In this document: positions 48,301-59,869 of the stretch, in pieces
Layout of the letters: every line of letters starts with the position of its first letter
Numbering within the stretch: the stretch's first letter is position 1
NCBI GenBank assembly: GCA_002914845.1
Contig: JXTC01000240.1
Location: 353,172 to 417,171, forward strand
Direction: 5' to 3'
Length of the DNA: 64,000 nucleotides
From: Trema orientale
Lineage: Eukaryota; Streptophyta; Magnoliopsida; Rosales; Cannabaceae
Position numbers and translations under genes: made by a program
Notes under the pieces: generated by a model
What the model saw: only the letters and a program-made list of their open reading frames with translations
What the model was told of the DNA's origin: nothing
The model's database searches: none

Positions 48301-51099
48301 TTCTCTATTCAGCCTCCCCAATTTAGAGACAGTGTGCGTATCAACTTTATCTCAACTTTCCAATTTAGAAATCTCAATGTCTTAACTTTCCAATTTAAAG
48401 AAAGAATGTTGTAAATTCTGAATGAAACAACTCTGTGTTTCCTTATACTTGCATGGCTTTTGCAAGGAACACAGCTATATGCAATTGTAAGATAACATTA
48501 TTATATATAAGGTGATTGACCTTGCATGTGGTGACAGGGTACTACGGGACAACCAGCTCAATGGAACCTTGAATATAGGGACCAGCTATAGTAGCAACCT
48601 TCAGCTCGTTGATCTACAGAACAATCTAATTAGCGAGGCTCCAAGAGTCATAGAAGACAACATTAGTTTGATGTGAGCTCCATTCCTTAAATAATTTTTG
48701 GCTACTTCTGGCCACTATGGGGTTGAGGACTTATTTTATGATATTAGCTCATCAGGTTATTACTATTACTCATGTTTTTCTACAGACTAGTAGGTAACCC
48801 AGTTTGCCTGGAAACGGGAGTGACTAAGAGTTACTGCATTGTCCCTGATTCTGATACCTCGTATTCGGTACCACTTGTCAACTGTCAGCCCAATCTCTGC
48901 AGTTCAGGTCAAGCTTCCAGCCCTCGTTGCAGCTGTGCTTATCCATACAAGGGAACATTTATCTTCAGATCTGTTTCCTTCTCAGACTTGAGCAACTCAA
49001 GCTACTTCATGGCCCTCGAGGAGGGACTCATAAGTTCTTTCAAGTCCAATAATCTTCCAGTGGATTCTGTCTCTGTAAGTAATCCCACCATGGATTCATT
49101 GGCATATCTTAACGTGAGCATCGAAATCTTCGCTTCGGGCGAAGATCGCTTCAATCAAACAGGAATTACTGGTATTGCATTTTTGCTCAGCAACCAGATT
49201 TTTAAAGCTCCAGAGTTCTACGGACCCTACGCTTTTATTGGTGATAACTATGTGAACTTTGCAGGTAGAACTAAAAGATACAACTTGCAAAAGTACTAAA
49301 AGAATAATAATTATGAAGACTTCTCCTACTTATCTTGATTCTTTCTCTGTCCTACTCTGAAGTAGCCCCTGAACAAAGCAAGTCATCAAGCAGAGGCATT
49401 ATTACTGGGGCAGCAGTTGGTGGTTCCTTCCTTTTGTTATTTTTGCTCATTGCTGGAGTTTATGCTTACCGCCAAAAGGAAAGAGCAAAAAGAGCTGTTG
49501 GAAGTAACCCTTTTGGTATGACCAGCATTTTTGTAGATCTTTCAGCAGTTTTTATTTAAAGAGATGGAGCTTCATATGTTAACTATCTTGTTACACAAAT
49601 GCAGTACAATGGGATCAAAATAAAAGCCATGGCGCTGTTCCTCAGTTGAAAGGGGCAAGATGGTTCTCTTTTGAAGAGCTTAAGATGTACACCAACAACT
49701 TTTCAGAAATAAATGAGATTGGATCTGGGGGTTATGGAAAGGTTTTTTTTTTTTTTTTTTTGGTCTCCTATTTCTTCATCAATTAGTTCTAATTTTAGTG
49801 TAATTCGTTCATACCACTCAGCCTTCAAGTTTTAGATTAAAGCATCAGCCAGTTGCTATCAACTTTACATCTCTAGCTAATATAATAAAAAAAAAATCGA
49901 ATAAGTTTAAATCTCTCACTTTTCACCCTCGTTGTTTTCCCTTTATTTTCACTTTGGGTCAAGAGTATGTTGCTAAGAGTAGATTTTGGAGGTTCATCTC
50001 TAAACTAATTTCACTCTGGTTCCTTTCAATAAATAACTCCACACAACTTCATTCTGCTGGCATGTTTTACAGGTATATCGGGGAATTCTTCCTGCAGGGC
50101 AACTGATTGCAATTAAAAGAGCTCAAAGAGAATCTATGCAGGGTGGGCCAGAGTTTAAAACTGAGATTGAACTTTTATCAAGGGTACATCACAAGAACCT
50201 TGTCAGCCTTGTGGGCTTTTGTTTTGATCAGGGTGAACAAATGCTGGTATACGAGTATGTTCCAAATGGTACCTTGAGGGATACTCTTTCAGGTATAAAC
50301 TCAATTACCCACCTTCTCCACCGAGTATGAATTCTGATAAATTTTGACACTTTAGATTTAAAAGGTTTATTTATTAATGACAAGGAGTTACTGTTCTAGA
50401 AATAATTTTGACACTAGATTTAAAAGGTCTATTTATTAATGACATGGAGTTACTGTTCTAGAATTTCTGGCTTTCATTATTGGACAGTTATTTGTTGAAC
50501 TACCTTAGATACCTGCAAAATCAGTAAACAAAGTTCATAACCACAAGAATGTCGTAAGAGTTGACTTGAGAAATTTTATTTCTGGGACAATGTAACACCA
50601 AAGTAGGGGAAGTCACTTTATTTTTCATATCATATGACTCTTCTTAGCCTTACAGGGTGCATGAAATTGAGACTTTTAACTTAATCTGTTTCCAACATAA
50701 TATTCTATATTCTCAATATTCTGTCCCTTCTAAAATTCCCTGCCATCGATTGCATTTCCAGACTATATTCAAACTTATAACGTATCTCGTTGACCAGTAT
50801 AAAACTATTTCTGAGACATATACACTGCACCAGGTTTATACAAGCACAAATAAAATCCCAATAAGAGAGTAGCATGATAGAAATCATGCCCCAAGAAGAC
50901 TCAATGAGCTACACACCCCTGTATAATCATCTCTCCTTATAAACACCAACCATCATGGCATAATATTTATCCTTAAAAACCATTGCAGTGTGCTCTATTT
51001 CCCATAAAACTGTACTCCTTAGCCATAATAGCAATTGAGCGTCCACTGACACTGGAACACTTCCTCTTATCCTGTAAAGCTATGTTCATTTCCTGAGCC

Positions 51100-51136
<37 letters not shown>

Positions 51137-52224
51137 AACATGTATAGCGTTCTACAGGGAAGTCAGGAATCTGGTTAGAGTGGATAAAAAGACTAGAAAT
51201 ATCCCTGGGTGCAGCCAGAGGCATTGCTTATCTCCATGAGTTTGCAAATCCTCCCATAATACATAGGGACATTAAAACAACCAATATCTTACTGGATATG
51301 CATTTAACTGCAAAGGTTGCTGATTTTGGTCTCTCCAAAATTATGGGTGACAACGAAAAGGGTCACGTCAGTACTCAAGTTAAAGGGACTGTGGTTAGTA
51401 TGAATTCCACTATTTCTCAATTCAAATAAATAGCTCTTTGTGGTTTACTAAACTGTTAAAATGAAAATGTAGTACTCATGTTCCACTCAAAATGCAGTAA
51501 GTTGTTTATATTCTCGAAATGAAGATGTAGTACTAATGTTTTGTTTATTCTTCTTTATTTTCGTTTGCCAGTACATAGACTTTAAGTGTGATCCACCAAA
51601 AATACGTTGTTCTATAAACATCAGTAACTAGACGTGATCCTACTTTTTTTGGGTTAATTACTGTGTTATCATAAATAGATGCTCAAGTTTATTGTAACTT
51701 TCAGCAGCATGCATCAACATTTGGCATTGAGAATTGATCTTGATGTATCCTCTTTCTCATTGGTGTAGGGCTATTTGGATCCTGACTATTACATGACCCA
51801 ACAGTTAACTGAGAAGAGTGATGTTTATAGCTTTGGAGTAGTCATGTTGGAAATAATAACGGGAAGAAAGCCAATAGAGCAAGGGAAATATATTGTCAGA
51901 GAGGTTCGAATGGCTATGGATAAGACTAAGGAATTATACAACCTTGGGGAAATTCTGGACCAAGCCATTAGCTTTGGAACGACACTGAAAGGTTTGGAAA
52001 AGTATGTGGACCTGGCATTGAGGTGCGTTGAAGAATCAGGAGCTGAAAGGCCTACAATGGGAGAGGTGGTGAAAGAGATTGAAAACATTATGCAGATTGC
52101 AGGTGTAAACCCCACAACAGAATCAAGATCAACATCAGAAACTTCTGAGGATGCAAGTATGAGGCACCGTCCTTGCAACACTGAAGTCTTTCCCTATAAT
52201 GGTGACTTTCCACATCCAAGGTAG
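45377..52224 (+). CDS. RLK3: full-length LRR-VIII-1 receptor-like kinase (HPCA1-like), 19 exons
   Basis: The complete member of the array. Exons: 45377-45458, 45889-46009, 46088-46159, 46429-46503, 46595-46666, 46785-46946, 47038-47112, 47457-47528, 47639-47710, 47826-47894, 48048-48122, 48262-48333, 48538-48672, 48786-49264, 49363-49515, 49605-49741, 50073-50292, 51158-51393, 51769-52224; 944 aa, close to the 953 aa I recall for At5g49760. The start at 45377 (acaATGG) gives an 82-nt first exon like RLK2; an in-frame ATG at 45365 is possible. Signal peptide, [11 protein letters not shown] cap, LRR array, four-Cys cluster C418, C423, C433, C435, transmembrane about 557-578, kinase with K656, HRD D752 and DFG D770. 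It keeps the two LRR exons missing in RLK1/RLK2 ([27 protein letters not shown]). Role inferred: apoplastic signal (possibly H2O2) perception. Confidence 0.92.
50341..50465. repeat. 63-bp tandem duplication in RLK3 intron 17
   Basis: Two near-identical copies begin attttgacac at 50341 and 50404 and run to gttctagaa. It lies in an intron; no effect is evident. Confidence 0.8.
51101..51133. repeat. (TC)n microsatellite before RLK3 exon 18
   Basis: A 33-bp run of TC ends about 25 bp upstream of the acceptor of exon 18. It could serve as part of a long pyrimidine tract. Confidence 0.95.
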
Positions 52225-52723
52225 TAGCATCAATGAGTGTTATTTCTCCAATGGAATGTTAAGCTGGTAAAATTGACTGGTTCAAGTATAGCAGTTGCTT
52301 TGGACAGAAACTGCACTGTTCTTATACTTGCCGCAGCTTGTATCATGTTATGGAAACCGAAATATGTAATGGTTTCTTAGAGAATCAATTTTTATCTTTT
52401 GATGATATTAGAAAGAAGATTGCAAGAGAGAAAACACTAACACTTTGTGAGAAACTTTGACAGTATTTATTTCATATTGCGTAATTCTATAACTGTAAGT
52501 TACTACATTAAATTCATGGCCTTGTGCCCCTGGTGTTTCTGTTTGACTCTTCACCTTTCCTTTCTCTAGCAACTCTAGCTAGCTTCTAGGAATTAAGCAT
52601 ATCTGTATATTGCATTGGAAGCTAACACACCAAAAACAAATCAAAACTAAAAATTATTACATAATTATCACATCAAATAATGTCTCCAGAAAGCAAAATG
52701 TAGTATCTTATAAAGTCATAAGC
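52225..52723. other. Convergent 3' region between RLK3 and the methyltransferase
   Basis: About 500 bp with the 3' flanks of both genes; nothing else recognised. Confidence 0.5.
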
Positions 52724-54109
52724 TTAGGTCATTGGTTTCTCCAACAGGGCAGAGAAGTACCACTCATTCTTATCCGCTCCACGGTCAAGCTTCATGCCAG
52801 CATTCCATCTCAGCTTGTTAAACCCGATGCGATCGATAATTGGGATGTAAGTTCCATTCAGCTGGTGCCCGATGCAGAAGAAATGATCAAGCCAGAAAAG
52901 CCCCCCTGGCCTCAACACTCTGTAGATGTCATAGAGTGTGAACTCCAGCATGGTGTCTGGAATCCAGTTACTCAGAACATGCATAGAATGCACAATATCC
53001 AGTGTGTTTTCGAAGAAAGGAAGCCTGTGCGAGACACTGACATGGATCGGAATCAGGCCTCTTGAAGCGATGAAGCTGTTGAAAGGCCCATCAAAGTTCA
53101 TTGAACTGGTGATGATAGTCACATTCCTTTCTCTCATTCTAGCTGCAAATGTACCACTCCCACCTCCAATGTCGAGTCCTATCCGGATTGTTCCCGGCGG
53201 CTTCATCCCCAGAACTTGGTCAATCCCATAATCTAGTGCTCCATTGTCATACAGCCAGCGGCTCTTCTCCCTACCCTCCAAGTCAAAACAGTCCTTGCAG
53301 TCATAAATCCCTGGCATTTTCTTCCTGTCAATTAGGCACTGGTAGCTCTTGCAAGTGTAAGGATCCCAGATGATGCTGCTATCCGGCGGGGTTGACCAAA
53401 GGCTGTCTGGTACTGGGGTCGGCTCCTTGTAACCGACCGGGGACTTGGGGTGGCATCTCCTGCGAGGAAGCGGCTCACACCCTTTAAGCATGAGCCTTTG
53501 AGCAAAAACATCATCCACAGGGCACTCCCCTCCAATGTCATATGTCAAGTACTGAGCCAGCTCCTCTTGCAGCCTCAGGCAGCCAGCTCCAACCGTGGGG
53601 TAAACATCATCGGACCCGGTAGTCGGTGCTTTCCCAAGTGGAAGCTTGTGTGGACCAACGGCTAGCTTAACCTCATTGTTACCAATCTGTTCCATGAAGT
53701 ACTCCCATACTTGATCAGTACTACTTGATCCCTCATTATTCTTTCTAGCCAGCTCCACAAGGAGGGCCTGAACAAGCAAGTTAGAGGAGTTGAGTTTCTC
53801 ATTGAGCTCCGCAATTAAGGACTGACTACCTACAAGTTGTTCTCTTGTGGTATTTAGCTCTTGGGAGAGAGAGTTTGATGCCAAGAGAGGGAGTGATGAT
53901 GATGATGATGATGATGATGATGTGAGTTGGGTTGTGTAGCCAGAAAAGGACTTGACTTTATTGAGAGAAGGCCCTGCAAAGATGTAGAGAGTGACAAGGT
54001 TAGTGAAAACAACAACAATAAGCATCTGAAGCTTGTGCTTTCTGTTGTTTGTGGCTTGAGTTTGGTTTGGCTGCTTTTTGGGGTAGTAGTCTTCTTCTGA
54101 TGTTCCCAT
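52724..54109 (-). CDS. Plant SAM-dependent methyltransferase, membrane-anchored (At1g29790/At3g05390 type)
   Basis: Single-exon gene of 461 aa; start at ATG 54109 (MGTSEEDYYPKK), since the frame upstream has no ATG. Near residues 27-44 lies one hydrophobic segment, LIVVVFTNLVTLYIF, after a basic patch: a type II anchor as in Golgi proteins. Then come a Ser run and a coiled-coil-like stretch, the conserved block DVYPTVGAGCLRLQEELAQY, Cys-rich CPVDDVFAQRLMLKGCEPLP, TCKSYQCL and CKDCFDL. The methyltransferase fold starts at about 311 with motif I IGLDIGGGSGTFAA, and later DIVHSMHVLSNWIP and VLRPGGLFWLDHFFC. Length fits the family. The acceptor substrate is unknown; a role on cell-wall polysaccharides has been proposed for related groups, but nothing here proves it. 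It converges with RLK3. Confidence 0.88.
   Translation of the reverse strand: MGTSEEDYYPKKQPNQTQATNNRKHKLQMLIVVVFTNLVTLYIFAGPSLNKVKSFSGYTTQLTSSSSSSSSSLPLLASNSLSQELNTTREQLVGSQSLIAELNEKLNSSNLLVQALLVELARKNNEGSSSTDQVWEYFMEQIGNNEVKLAVGPHKLPLGKAPTTGSDDVYPTVGAGCLRLQEELAQYLTYDIGGECPVDDVFAQRLMLKGCEPLPRRRCHPKSPVGYKEPTPVPDSLWSTPPDSSIIWDPYTCKSYQCLIDRKKMPGIYDCKDCFDLEGREKSRWLYDNGALDYGIDQVLGMKPPGTIRIGLDIGGGSGTFAARMRERNVTIITSSMNFDGPFNSFIASRGLIPIHVSVSHRLPFFENTLDIVHSMHVLSNWIPDTMLEFTLYDIYRVLRPGGLFWLDHFFCIGHQLNGTYIPIIDRIGFNKLRWNAGMKLDRGADKNEWYFSALLEKPMT
53896..53924. repeat. Trinucleotide repeat encoding a Ser run in the methyltransferase
   Basis: About nine copies of atg/tga-phased gat on the + strand give nine Ser codons on the coding strand, in the linker after the membrane anchor. 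Such runs vary in length among alleles. Confidence 0.9.
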
Positions 54110-55744
54110 CTTTTCACTCTTCTTCACTTGTACTCCTCCCTAGTCACTTGAGACTTTGGTTTTCTCTTGGAAACAAGAACGAGTGAACACATAGAAAGAT
54201 GGAAAGAAAGTAAGCTAACGTAAAATAGAATCCAACGTTGAGGCATTTATAACATAGATTAAGCCGTCTATATGTGTGTGTCTATACATATATTTCATCA
54301 ATTTTTTTTTTCAACATTTGGAGAAAAATAATCATTTCATAGTGCTGGTTAACTTTGACAAAATCTTTTTTTTTTTTGTTGGTTCAAGATTTAATGAAAA
54401 TGAAATTTTAAGTCCAAGAATAAATTTTGTATTATTTAATACTCAAATTATGACTTTAAAGTTCCAAAGGAACAAGATTGATGCAATAGTTTACGGAGCA
54501 TTACTAATATTTATTTATATTTACTAGTGGAGTTTCTTCGTTCAGTGTTATTCGCCGGTTTAGGCGTTGAAGATCTAGAATGTGACATCAATTAATGTGA
54601 TACTCAGTTGTTCCCCATTTACTTCTTTTGGTTATTGACGGTTGCAACTATGAAACTTTTTGCAAAATTGGCATGTGGGGTAGCAGTAAATTAAACACCA
54701 TGAAACCGGATCAGAATCCAATACATGTGCTCTTTGATTAAATATTGGTTTTATTGGGGTTTTGACCAAAAATAAAAATATCTTATTAGATTAACAAATC
54801 AATACCCTTGCGAAAAAGACAAAATTTACCTGTGATTTGAGCCGTTAACATAAGAAAAGGAATGGTAGTTAGTGGCTAGAAAAAGAAACGAAGAAGATTT
54901 TATCTAGAAAATTATTGGTGCTGGGTAGTAGCTAGAAACTAGAAAATCAATACAATTTGTTTTTTTTTTTTTTAATAGTGAATTTTTGGCGTTGGGTAAT
55001 AGTATTTTGGTCAGTTAAAAAGTTTTTTTCCTACTTAATTTTGACCAAATTGTATAGATGAAATTTGTATATTGATTTATCAATATAATGAGATAATTTT
55101 GTTATTTCTAACTACTAGGAGACAATTAGGTAAATATTAAATTGAGCAACAAAATCACAGTCATTATCGAATAATTAATCTAATATGTACATAGAGAGAG
55201 GAAGAGAAAATCATAGACAATTTTAAGCGGATGGCTGGCCACCGACTTTTCAAGCGTTGACCATCTTATTTAATTTGCATATTTGGCCCACTTCTCTATT
55301 AGAACACTTCAATGATCAAGGTGTTAGAAGTCAACGCCTAAAAAGTCATACTTTGGACACGATTAACGGTCCAGAGTAGACAATAAGTCTGATCACGTGT
55401 GTTCTTTTCTGCTAGCCCTCCCTGTGATCAAAAGGGTAAAAATTGGCCAATAGCCACCCTTATTGGATTTTTCTTAAAAGGAAAAAATAAAAAATTGTTT
55501 GGCACCCCAAGTAGATGATAATCAAAGTTATGAAATTTCCTAACAAGAAAGAGTAACAGCATGTGAGTGATGATGTTGGCCAATATAATAAAAGAAAATT
55601 AGGAAATACACAGTGAATACATGAAAGAATTAGATATATACGGTCAAAAAGATATTAAGTTGTTCATACGGTGTGTGATTGATATTTTTAAAAAAATAAA
55701 GTTCAAAAAGCCCATTAATATAAAATAAAAAGGGTAAAGAAAAG
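54110..55744. other. Upstream region of the methyltransferase, otherwise featureless
   Basis: Contains the methyltransferase promoter (first few hundred bases) and AT-rich intergenic DNA. No gene or transposon is recognised. Homopolymer T runs occur at about 54302-54310, 54367-54378 and 54960-54972. Confidence 0.45.
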
Positions 55745-55870
55745 TCTGAAGCCAGGTGGCTTAGTGGTTCTGTTTGTTAGCCCCTTTCTTCATGTGAAGG
55801 GTTCGAACTACTTCAGATCTCTTTTCAAATTTTTTTCATTTTTTTTGGTTCTTTTTTAGGTTTTTTTTAT

Positions 55871-56165
55871 TCATTTTACTTCTTCTATTTTCTTTTCTTT
55901 TCTTTTCTTTTTTTTCCTTTCCTAACTATTTTTCCCTTTGTCTTTATTTTTTACTAGTTACCAATAATATTAATTTGAAGGACTAGTTACTAGTTTCTAG
56001 TTTTTCAATGTTCTTTTTGTTCCTTTTTAGTTTTTTTTTCCCATTCATTTTACTTCTATTTTCTTTTCTTTTATTTTTTTCCTTTTTCAACTATTTTTTC
56101 CTTTGTCTTTATTTTTTATTAGTTATCAATAATATTAATTTAAGGACTATTTACTAGTTTTTAGT
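55871..56165. repeat. About 173-bp direct repeat, two copies (pyrimidine-rich arm)
   Basis: Begins ttcattttacttc at about 55871 and again at about 56044, and runs through tttgtctttattttttact and caataatattaattt to ggacta..ttactagttt in each copy. Confidence 0.7.
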
Positions 56166-56807
56166 TTCTAGAATTGACTAGTTACTAGGTAACCAGTAGC
56201 TAGTAACCAATCTTGTAACTGGTAACCAATAATTATTCTTGTAATTGGTAATTTATCACTGACAACCAAATTAGTTGATGGTAAATAAGAAACTAGTAAC
56301 CAAAATGAATGTGCTAACTAGAAATTATAATCGAGAGCTAGAAACTAGTAACCAAAAATTAGTAATTAGAACTAGTAACCAAAATAGTAACTAGAAATTA
56401 GCAATTAAAGTGGTAATCATTCACTAGTCTTTGCAGCTACCCACTAATCTAAAAACCAGTAAGCAAATTGTAATTGGTAATCAGTAATTAATACCAATCT
56501 AATAGAAACCAAAGTAACCAGTTATTGGTAACGAGTAACTATATCGGTTACTGGTATCTAGTAAAAAAAAAAAAGTAATAGCTCAATTAAAAGAAGGAAA
56601 AAAAAAAGAAACAAAAAAATACTTAAAAAAAGGAAGGAGCATGGCTCAATGGAAAAGAAAAATAGAAAAGAGAAAAAAAAAATTAAAAACAAATAGATGA
56701 GCTAGGAAGCCAAATTAGTTGCCAGAAACCAGTTACCAGTAACTAGTAACCAGTAACCAATTCCATATTAATAACTGGTAAGCAGTTTATTAGAAAAAAT
56801 AAATTAT

Positions 56808-57060
56808 AGCTCATTATCCATAGGAGAGAAAAAAAAGGGGAAAAAATAAAGGAAGGAAAAAAAAAGTCAAGAATGAGAGAGAGAGAAAAAAAGAAAAAAA
56901 ATAAAAATGAAGGAGAAAATGAAAAGAATAAAAAATAGAAAAATAAAAAAAAATGAGAATGATGGTAACCAGTTTAATTAAAAAAAATTGTAGCTCATTA
57001 TCACTGGAAGAGGAAAAAAGGAAAGAAAAAAATAAAAGAAGGAAAAAAAAGTTAGAATAA
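56808..57060. repeat. About 180-bp direct repeat, two copies (purine-rich arm)
   Basis: The pattern tagctcattatc followed by a gga/gag block, aaaaataaa.gaaggaaaaaaa and agaatgagag/agaataagag occurs at about 56809 and again at about 56990. It is the mirror counterpart of the pyrimidine-rich repeat on the left. Confidence 0.6.
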
Positions 57061-57215
57061 GAGGGGGAAAAAAGGAAAAAAATGAAAGAAGGAGAAAAGG
57101 AAAAGAATAAAAAAAATGGAAAAATAAAACAAAAATAAAAATGGGTGGGTAGTGGGATTTGAACTAGGTAAAGAAAGAAAGAAGAAAACCTATGTCCACT
57201 TTGCTAGAAGATATT

Positions 57216-58500
57216 TTAAGTTTTTCTTTACACTTTAATTTATATAATAAGTGATTTACGAAGTTGGTCAAAATTACAAAAATGCCACCGCGTTTTGGCT
57301 CCGTATTTTTCTAATTCTTTTAACATTTCTCCATACCAAAGAGGTATTTTTTTTATTGTACCGTATATTTGTAATATTTATTAATTTTTACGGTATAACC
57401 CTTTAAAACTCATATAATAACAGTTTTCCTTTTGGAAAATGATCATTTAATCAAACTAAAACTCATACATGAATCTCAAAACAAAATTTTTGGTGTTTCG
57501 TTTAACCGCATAAGAATAAGTATTTAAATGAAAATCTATTCTTATAACTAATGGAATTATTCATAAGTTAACCATGAGGAATAGCGATTCTATTTCATAT
57601 TTAATTTTTTTATTTCAAATTGCCCCTATCAAATCCACTTGATTATTTCTCTCTTTATTTGCTCTCTACATTCTCTCTTATCTCTTTTCTCACACTCTCT
57701 CTATTTTTTTCTTTCTACTTTTTCATATTTCTCTCTACTTTATCCTCATTCTCTCTCTACTTTCTCAAAATATAATTAGTGTTATTTCATTTCTCCTTTC
57801 TCTCTCAGCATTTTTTTACTTTCTCTCTTCTCATTTTCTCTACTTTTTATTTTCTCATTCTCTTTACTTGTTTGCTTTCTTTTACCTTATTCTTTTCATA
57901 AATCACATTGAAATGGTTGAAATTCCCTACTTCATGTACGGGGCATCTTTTACTATCCTTTTTGTAGGTCCAAGTTAATCTTTGATAAGATTTAGATAAT
58001 TCTCTAAATAGGGGCAAAAATGTAGTACTAACCATGAAATCTCTTTAGAATTTATTAAAATTAATGACAATAGATATTCCTTGATAACCATAATAATAAA
58101 TCATTTCAAATATTTCTTTTAAAAATAAATATACGATGACAATAGATATTCCTTGGTAAACATAATAATAAATCATTTCTAATATTTCTTTCAAAAAATA
58201 AATATTTTTAAGAATTATTTATTTATTTATAAATATGTATTGAATCGAATATTCAAAGTTTTTAAGAAGAAAAATATAAAAAATGCCTTTTAAATGCTCC
58301 TGCCAAGTGATGTAACCAACAAAAGGTTAATATCAATATCTGGGGTCCCAATCTTTTCCAGATGCATCATTTAGGTCTCAATCTTTTTTTTTTTTCCTTT
58401 TTTTTAAGCATTTAACTCCTTAATATAAGTAATCATTTCATAATAATTAGGTCTTTTTTTAATCAATTCCATTAAAAAAAAAAATCATGAAGTGTGACAT
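57216..58500. other. AT-rich intergenic DNA with a pyrimidine tract and a 72-bp duplication
   Basis: 57640-57860 is a long ctctctactttct-type low-complexity tract. 58066-58134 and 58138-58206 are tandem copies (gacaatagatattccttg.. ..aatatttcttt) with a 72-bp period. No gene is recognised. Confidence 0.6.
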
Positions 58501-58886
58501 CTGCTCTTATTGTGTTTCATTTGGCAAGAGTATTAGGAGGAATTTGAGGAAAAAAACGGACACTAAACTCTCTCTTCTCTCTCTTCTTCTCTGCAGTTTC
58601 ATCATTCACATTTGCCTACCTATTTTTGAACCCTTTCCTCTCTAACCTCCTAGCGCATACGAGGATCCATCTTTGGCGTTGCGCAATAACATCCTCCATG
58701 GCAGAAAACAGGCTCTAATAGCCATATAACCTAGCAAAGAAAATCTTGGAAAAAAACAAGCCAGAGTCACAGGTGACAACACTGTTGGGATAAGAAGAGA
58801 AATATAGATGAGACAAAATTTTTTTGTATGGAAACGACAAGACTATTTTCACAGACTGCAATTCACATTGGTTTGCAACCTGCTGC

Positions 58887-59869
58887 CACTACTAAAAAAG
58901 GATCAAAGATGTCAGTTGAACCATGTCGTTTTCTAAAGAAAGTGACGTGGTTGAACTCCCACATCACATCGTGTAAAAGCGACGTAATTGTAAGTCTTAC
59001 CACATCGCTTATGAAACAATTGGGCCACGTACTGCGTCACTTTTTATAAAAGCGATGTGGTAGGGGATTTATACTAGCTACATCATTGATCCACACCCAC
59101 AAAAAATAATCAATCAGACCATCTATTTAAAACTATCAACTCCACCAAATCATTCTCCAACCCCAATTAGAACAAATCCAAAATTTTTAATATCTTCTTA
59201 TTTAAACTCTACCTATTTTGAATTTCAGGTACCTCTCTCTTTTCTTTCAGTTTCTTCCATTTTTAAGTCTATGAAAATTTCTGTAACAGTCCTTTTTGTT
59301 CTTTCAAGTACAAATTCTTGAGGTTTCCGACCATCATCGACGATATTGAGGCACAGAAAGGGAGACAAGAGAGGAGCACAACGATACCGTAAGGGTTTAA
59401 GCAAGGGGATTAAGAGGTCGGCGATTCAGCGTTTGGCTCGTAGAGGTAGTGTGAAGTGTATCAGTAGTTTGATCTATAAGGAGACTCGTAGAGTGCTTAA
59501 GATTTTTTAGCACGCCGTGACCTACATCGGCCGAGCACGCAGAGAGGAAGATGATATCTACGACGTTGTTTCTTAGAAAAGTGACGTGGTTTATGGTACA
59601 TACTATGTCGCTTTATGAGAGAGTGACATGGTATCCCCATAAAAGTGACATGGTAGGATCCTAATAACTGATAATTTGTCAGATATTTTGTCCTATCACG
59701 TTGCTTTCTATACAAGCGATGTGATAGGCCGGTATACCATGTCACTTTTAAAATGACGTGGTATGATGGGGCTACTACGTCATCTGTTTCCACGTCACTT
59801 ATAGAATGACATGATTTCTCTACCATGTCACGCATATAAATGACGTGCAAAACATTTTCTGTAGTAGTG
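58887..59869. mobile_element. CACTA-type non-autonomous transposon (983 bp) carrying histone H4 sequence
   Basis: The left end is cactactaaaaaagg; the right end, read inverted, is cactactacagaaaatg: 8 identical bases then partial match. The flanks are tgc and tga, an imperfect 3-bp duplication. The ends inside are packed with subterminal motifs gtgacgtgg/gcgatgtgg/gtgacatgg in both orientations, several as hairpins such as ccatgtcac..ttttaaaatgacgtgg. This is typical of CACTA subterminal regions. No transposase; the middle holds a histone H4 fragment. It sits inside Copia LTR-like sequence. Confidence 0.75.
59352..59571 (+). pseudogene. Captured histone H4 fragment inside the CACTA-type element
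   Basis: One frame reads [14 protein letters not shown], then [19 protein letters not shown], then [13 protein letters not shown], a stop (tag at 59508-59510), then HAVTYIGRARRE and DVV. This aligns with histone H4 from about residue 8 to 87 (KGGAKRHRKVL, ITKPAIRRLARRGG, LIYEETRGVLKIF, DAVTYTEHARRK, DVV). It has a 3-codon in-frame deletion after RKVL and loss of the LENVIRD segment at the stop. The original start and end are missing. It cannot encode H4; it is transduplicated host sequence. The subterminal repeats begin again directly after DVV. Confidence 0.8.

Larger units (their letters stand above)
55745..57215. mobile_element. Foldback region with tRNA-like (SINE-like) ends in inverted orientation
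   Basis: The left end has an A-box-like tggcttagtggttc (55757-55770) and B-box-like gggttcgaact (55799-55809) on the + strand. The right end has the same pair on the - strand: tagttcaaatccc (57154-57166) and tagcaaagtggac (57194-57206). Between them the left half is strongly pyrimidine-rich and the right half purine-rich, with repeated ctagtaac/agtaacca motifs in the middle, so the whole could fold back on itself. It is best read as two SINE-like copies head to head, or one larger foldback element. No target duplication was found. Confidence 0.5.

Noticed and set aside
53854-54117. 87-codon - strand open frame with a His run
   Set aside because: Out-of-frame reading of the trinucleotide repeat in the methyltransferase; an artefact of the repeat.
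55871-57060. Satellite or centromeric repeat
   Set aside because: Only two copies per arm, with arms in mirrored composition; fits a foldback insertion better than a satellite array.
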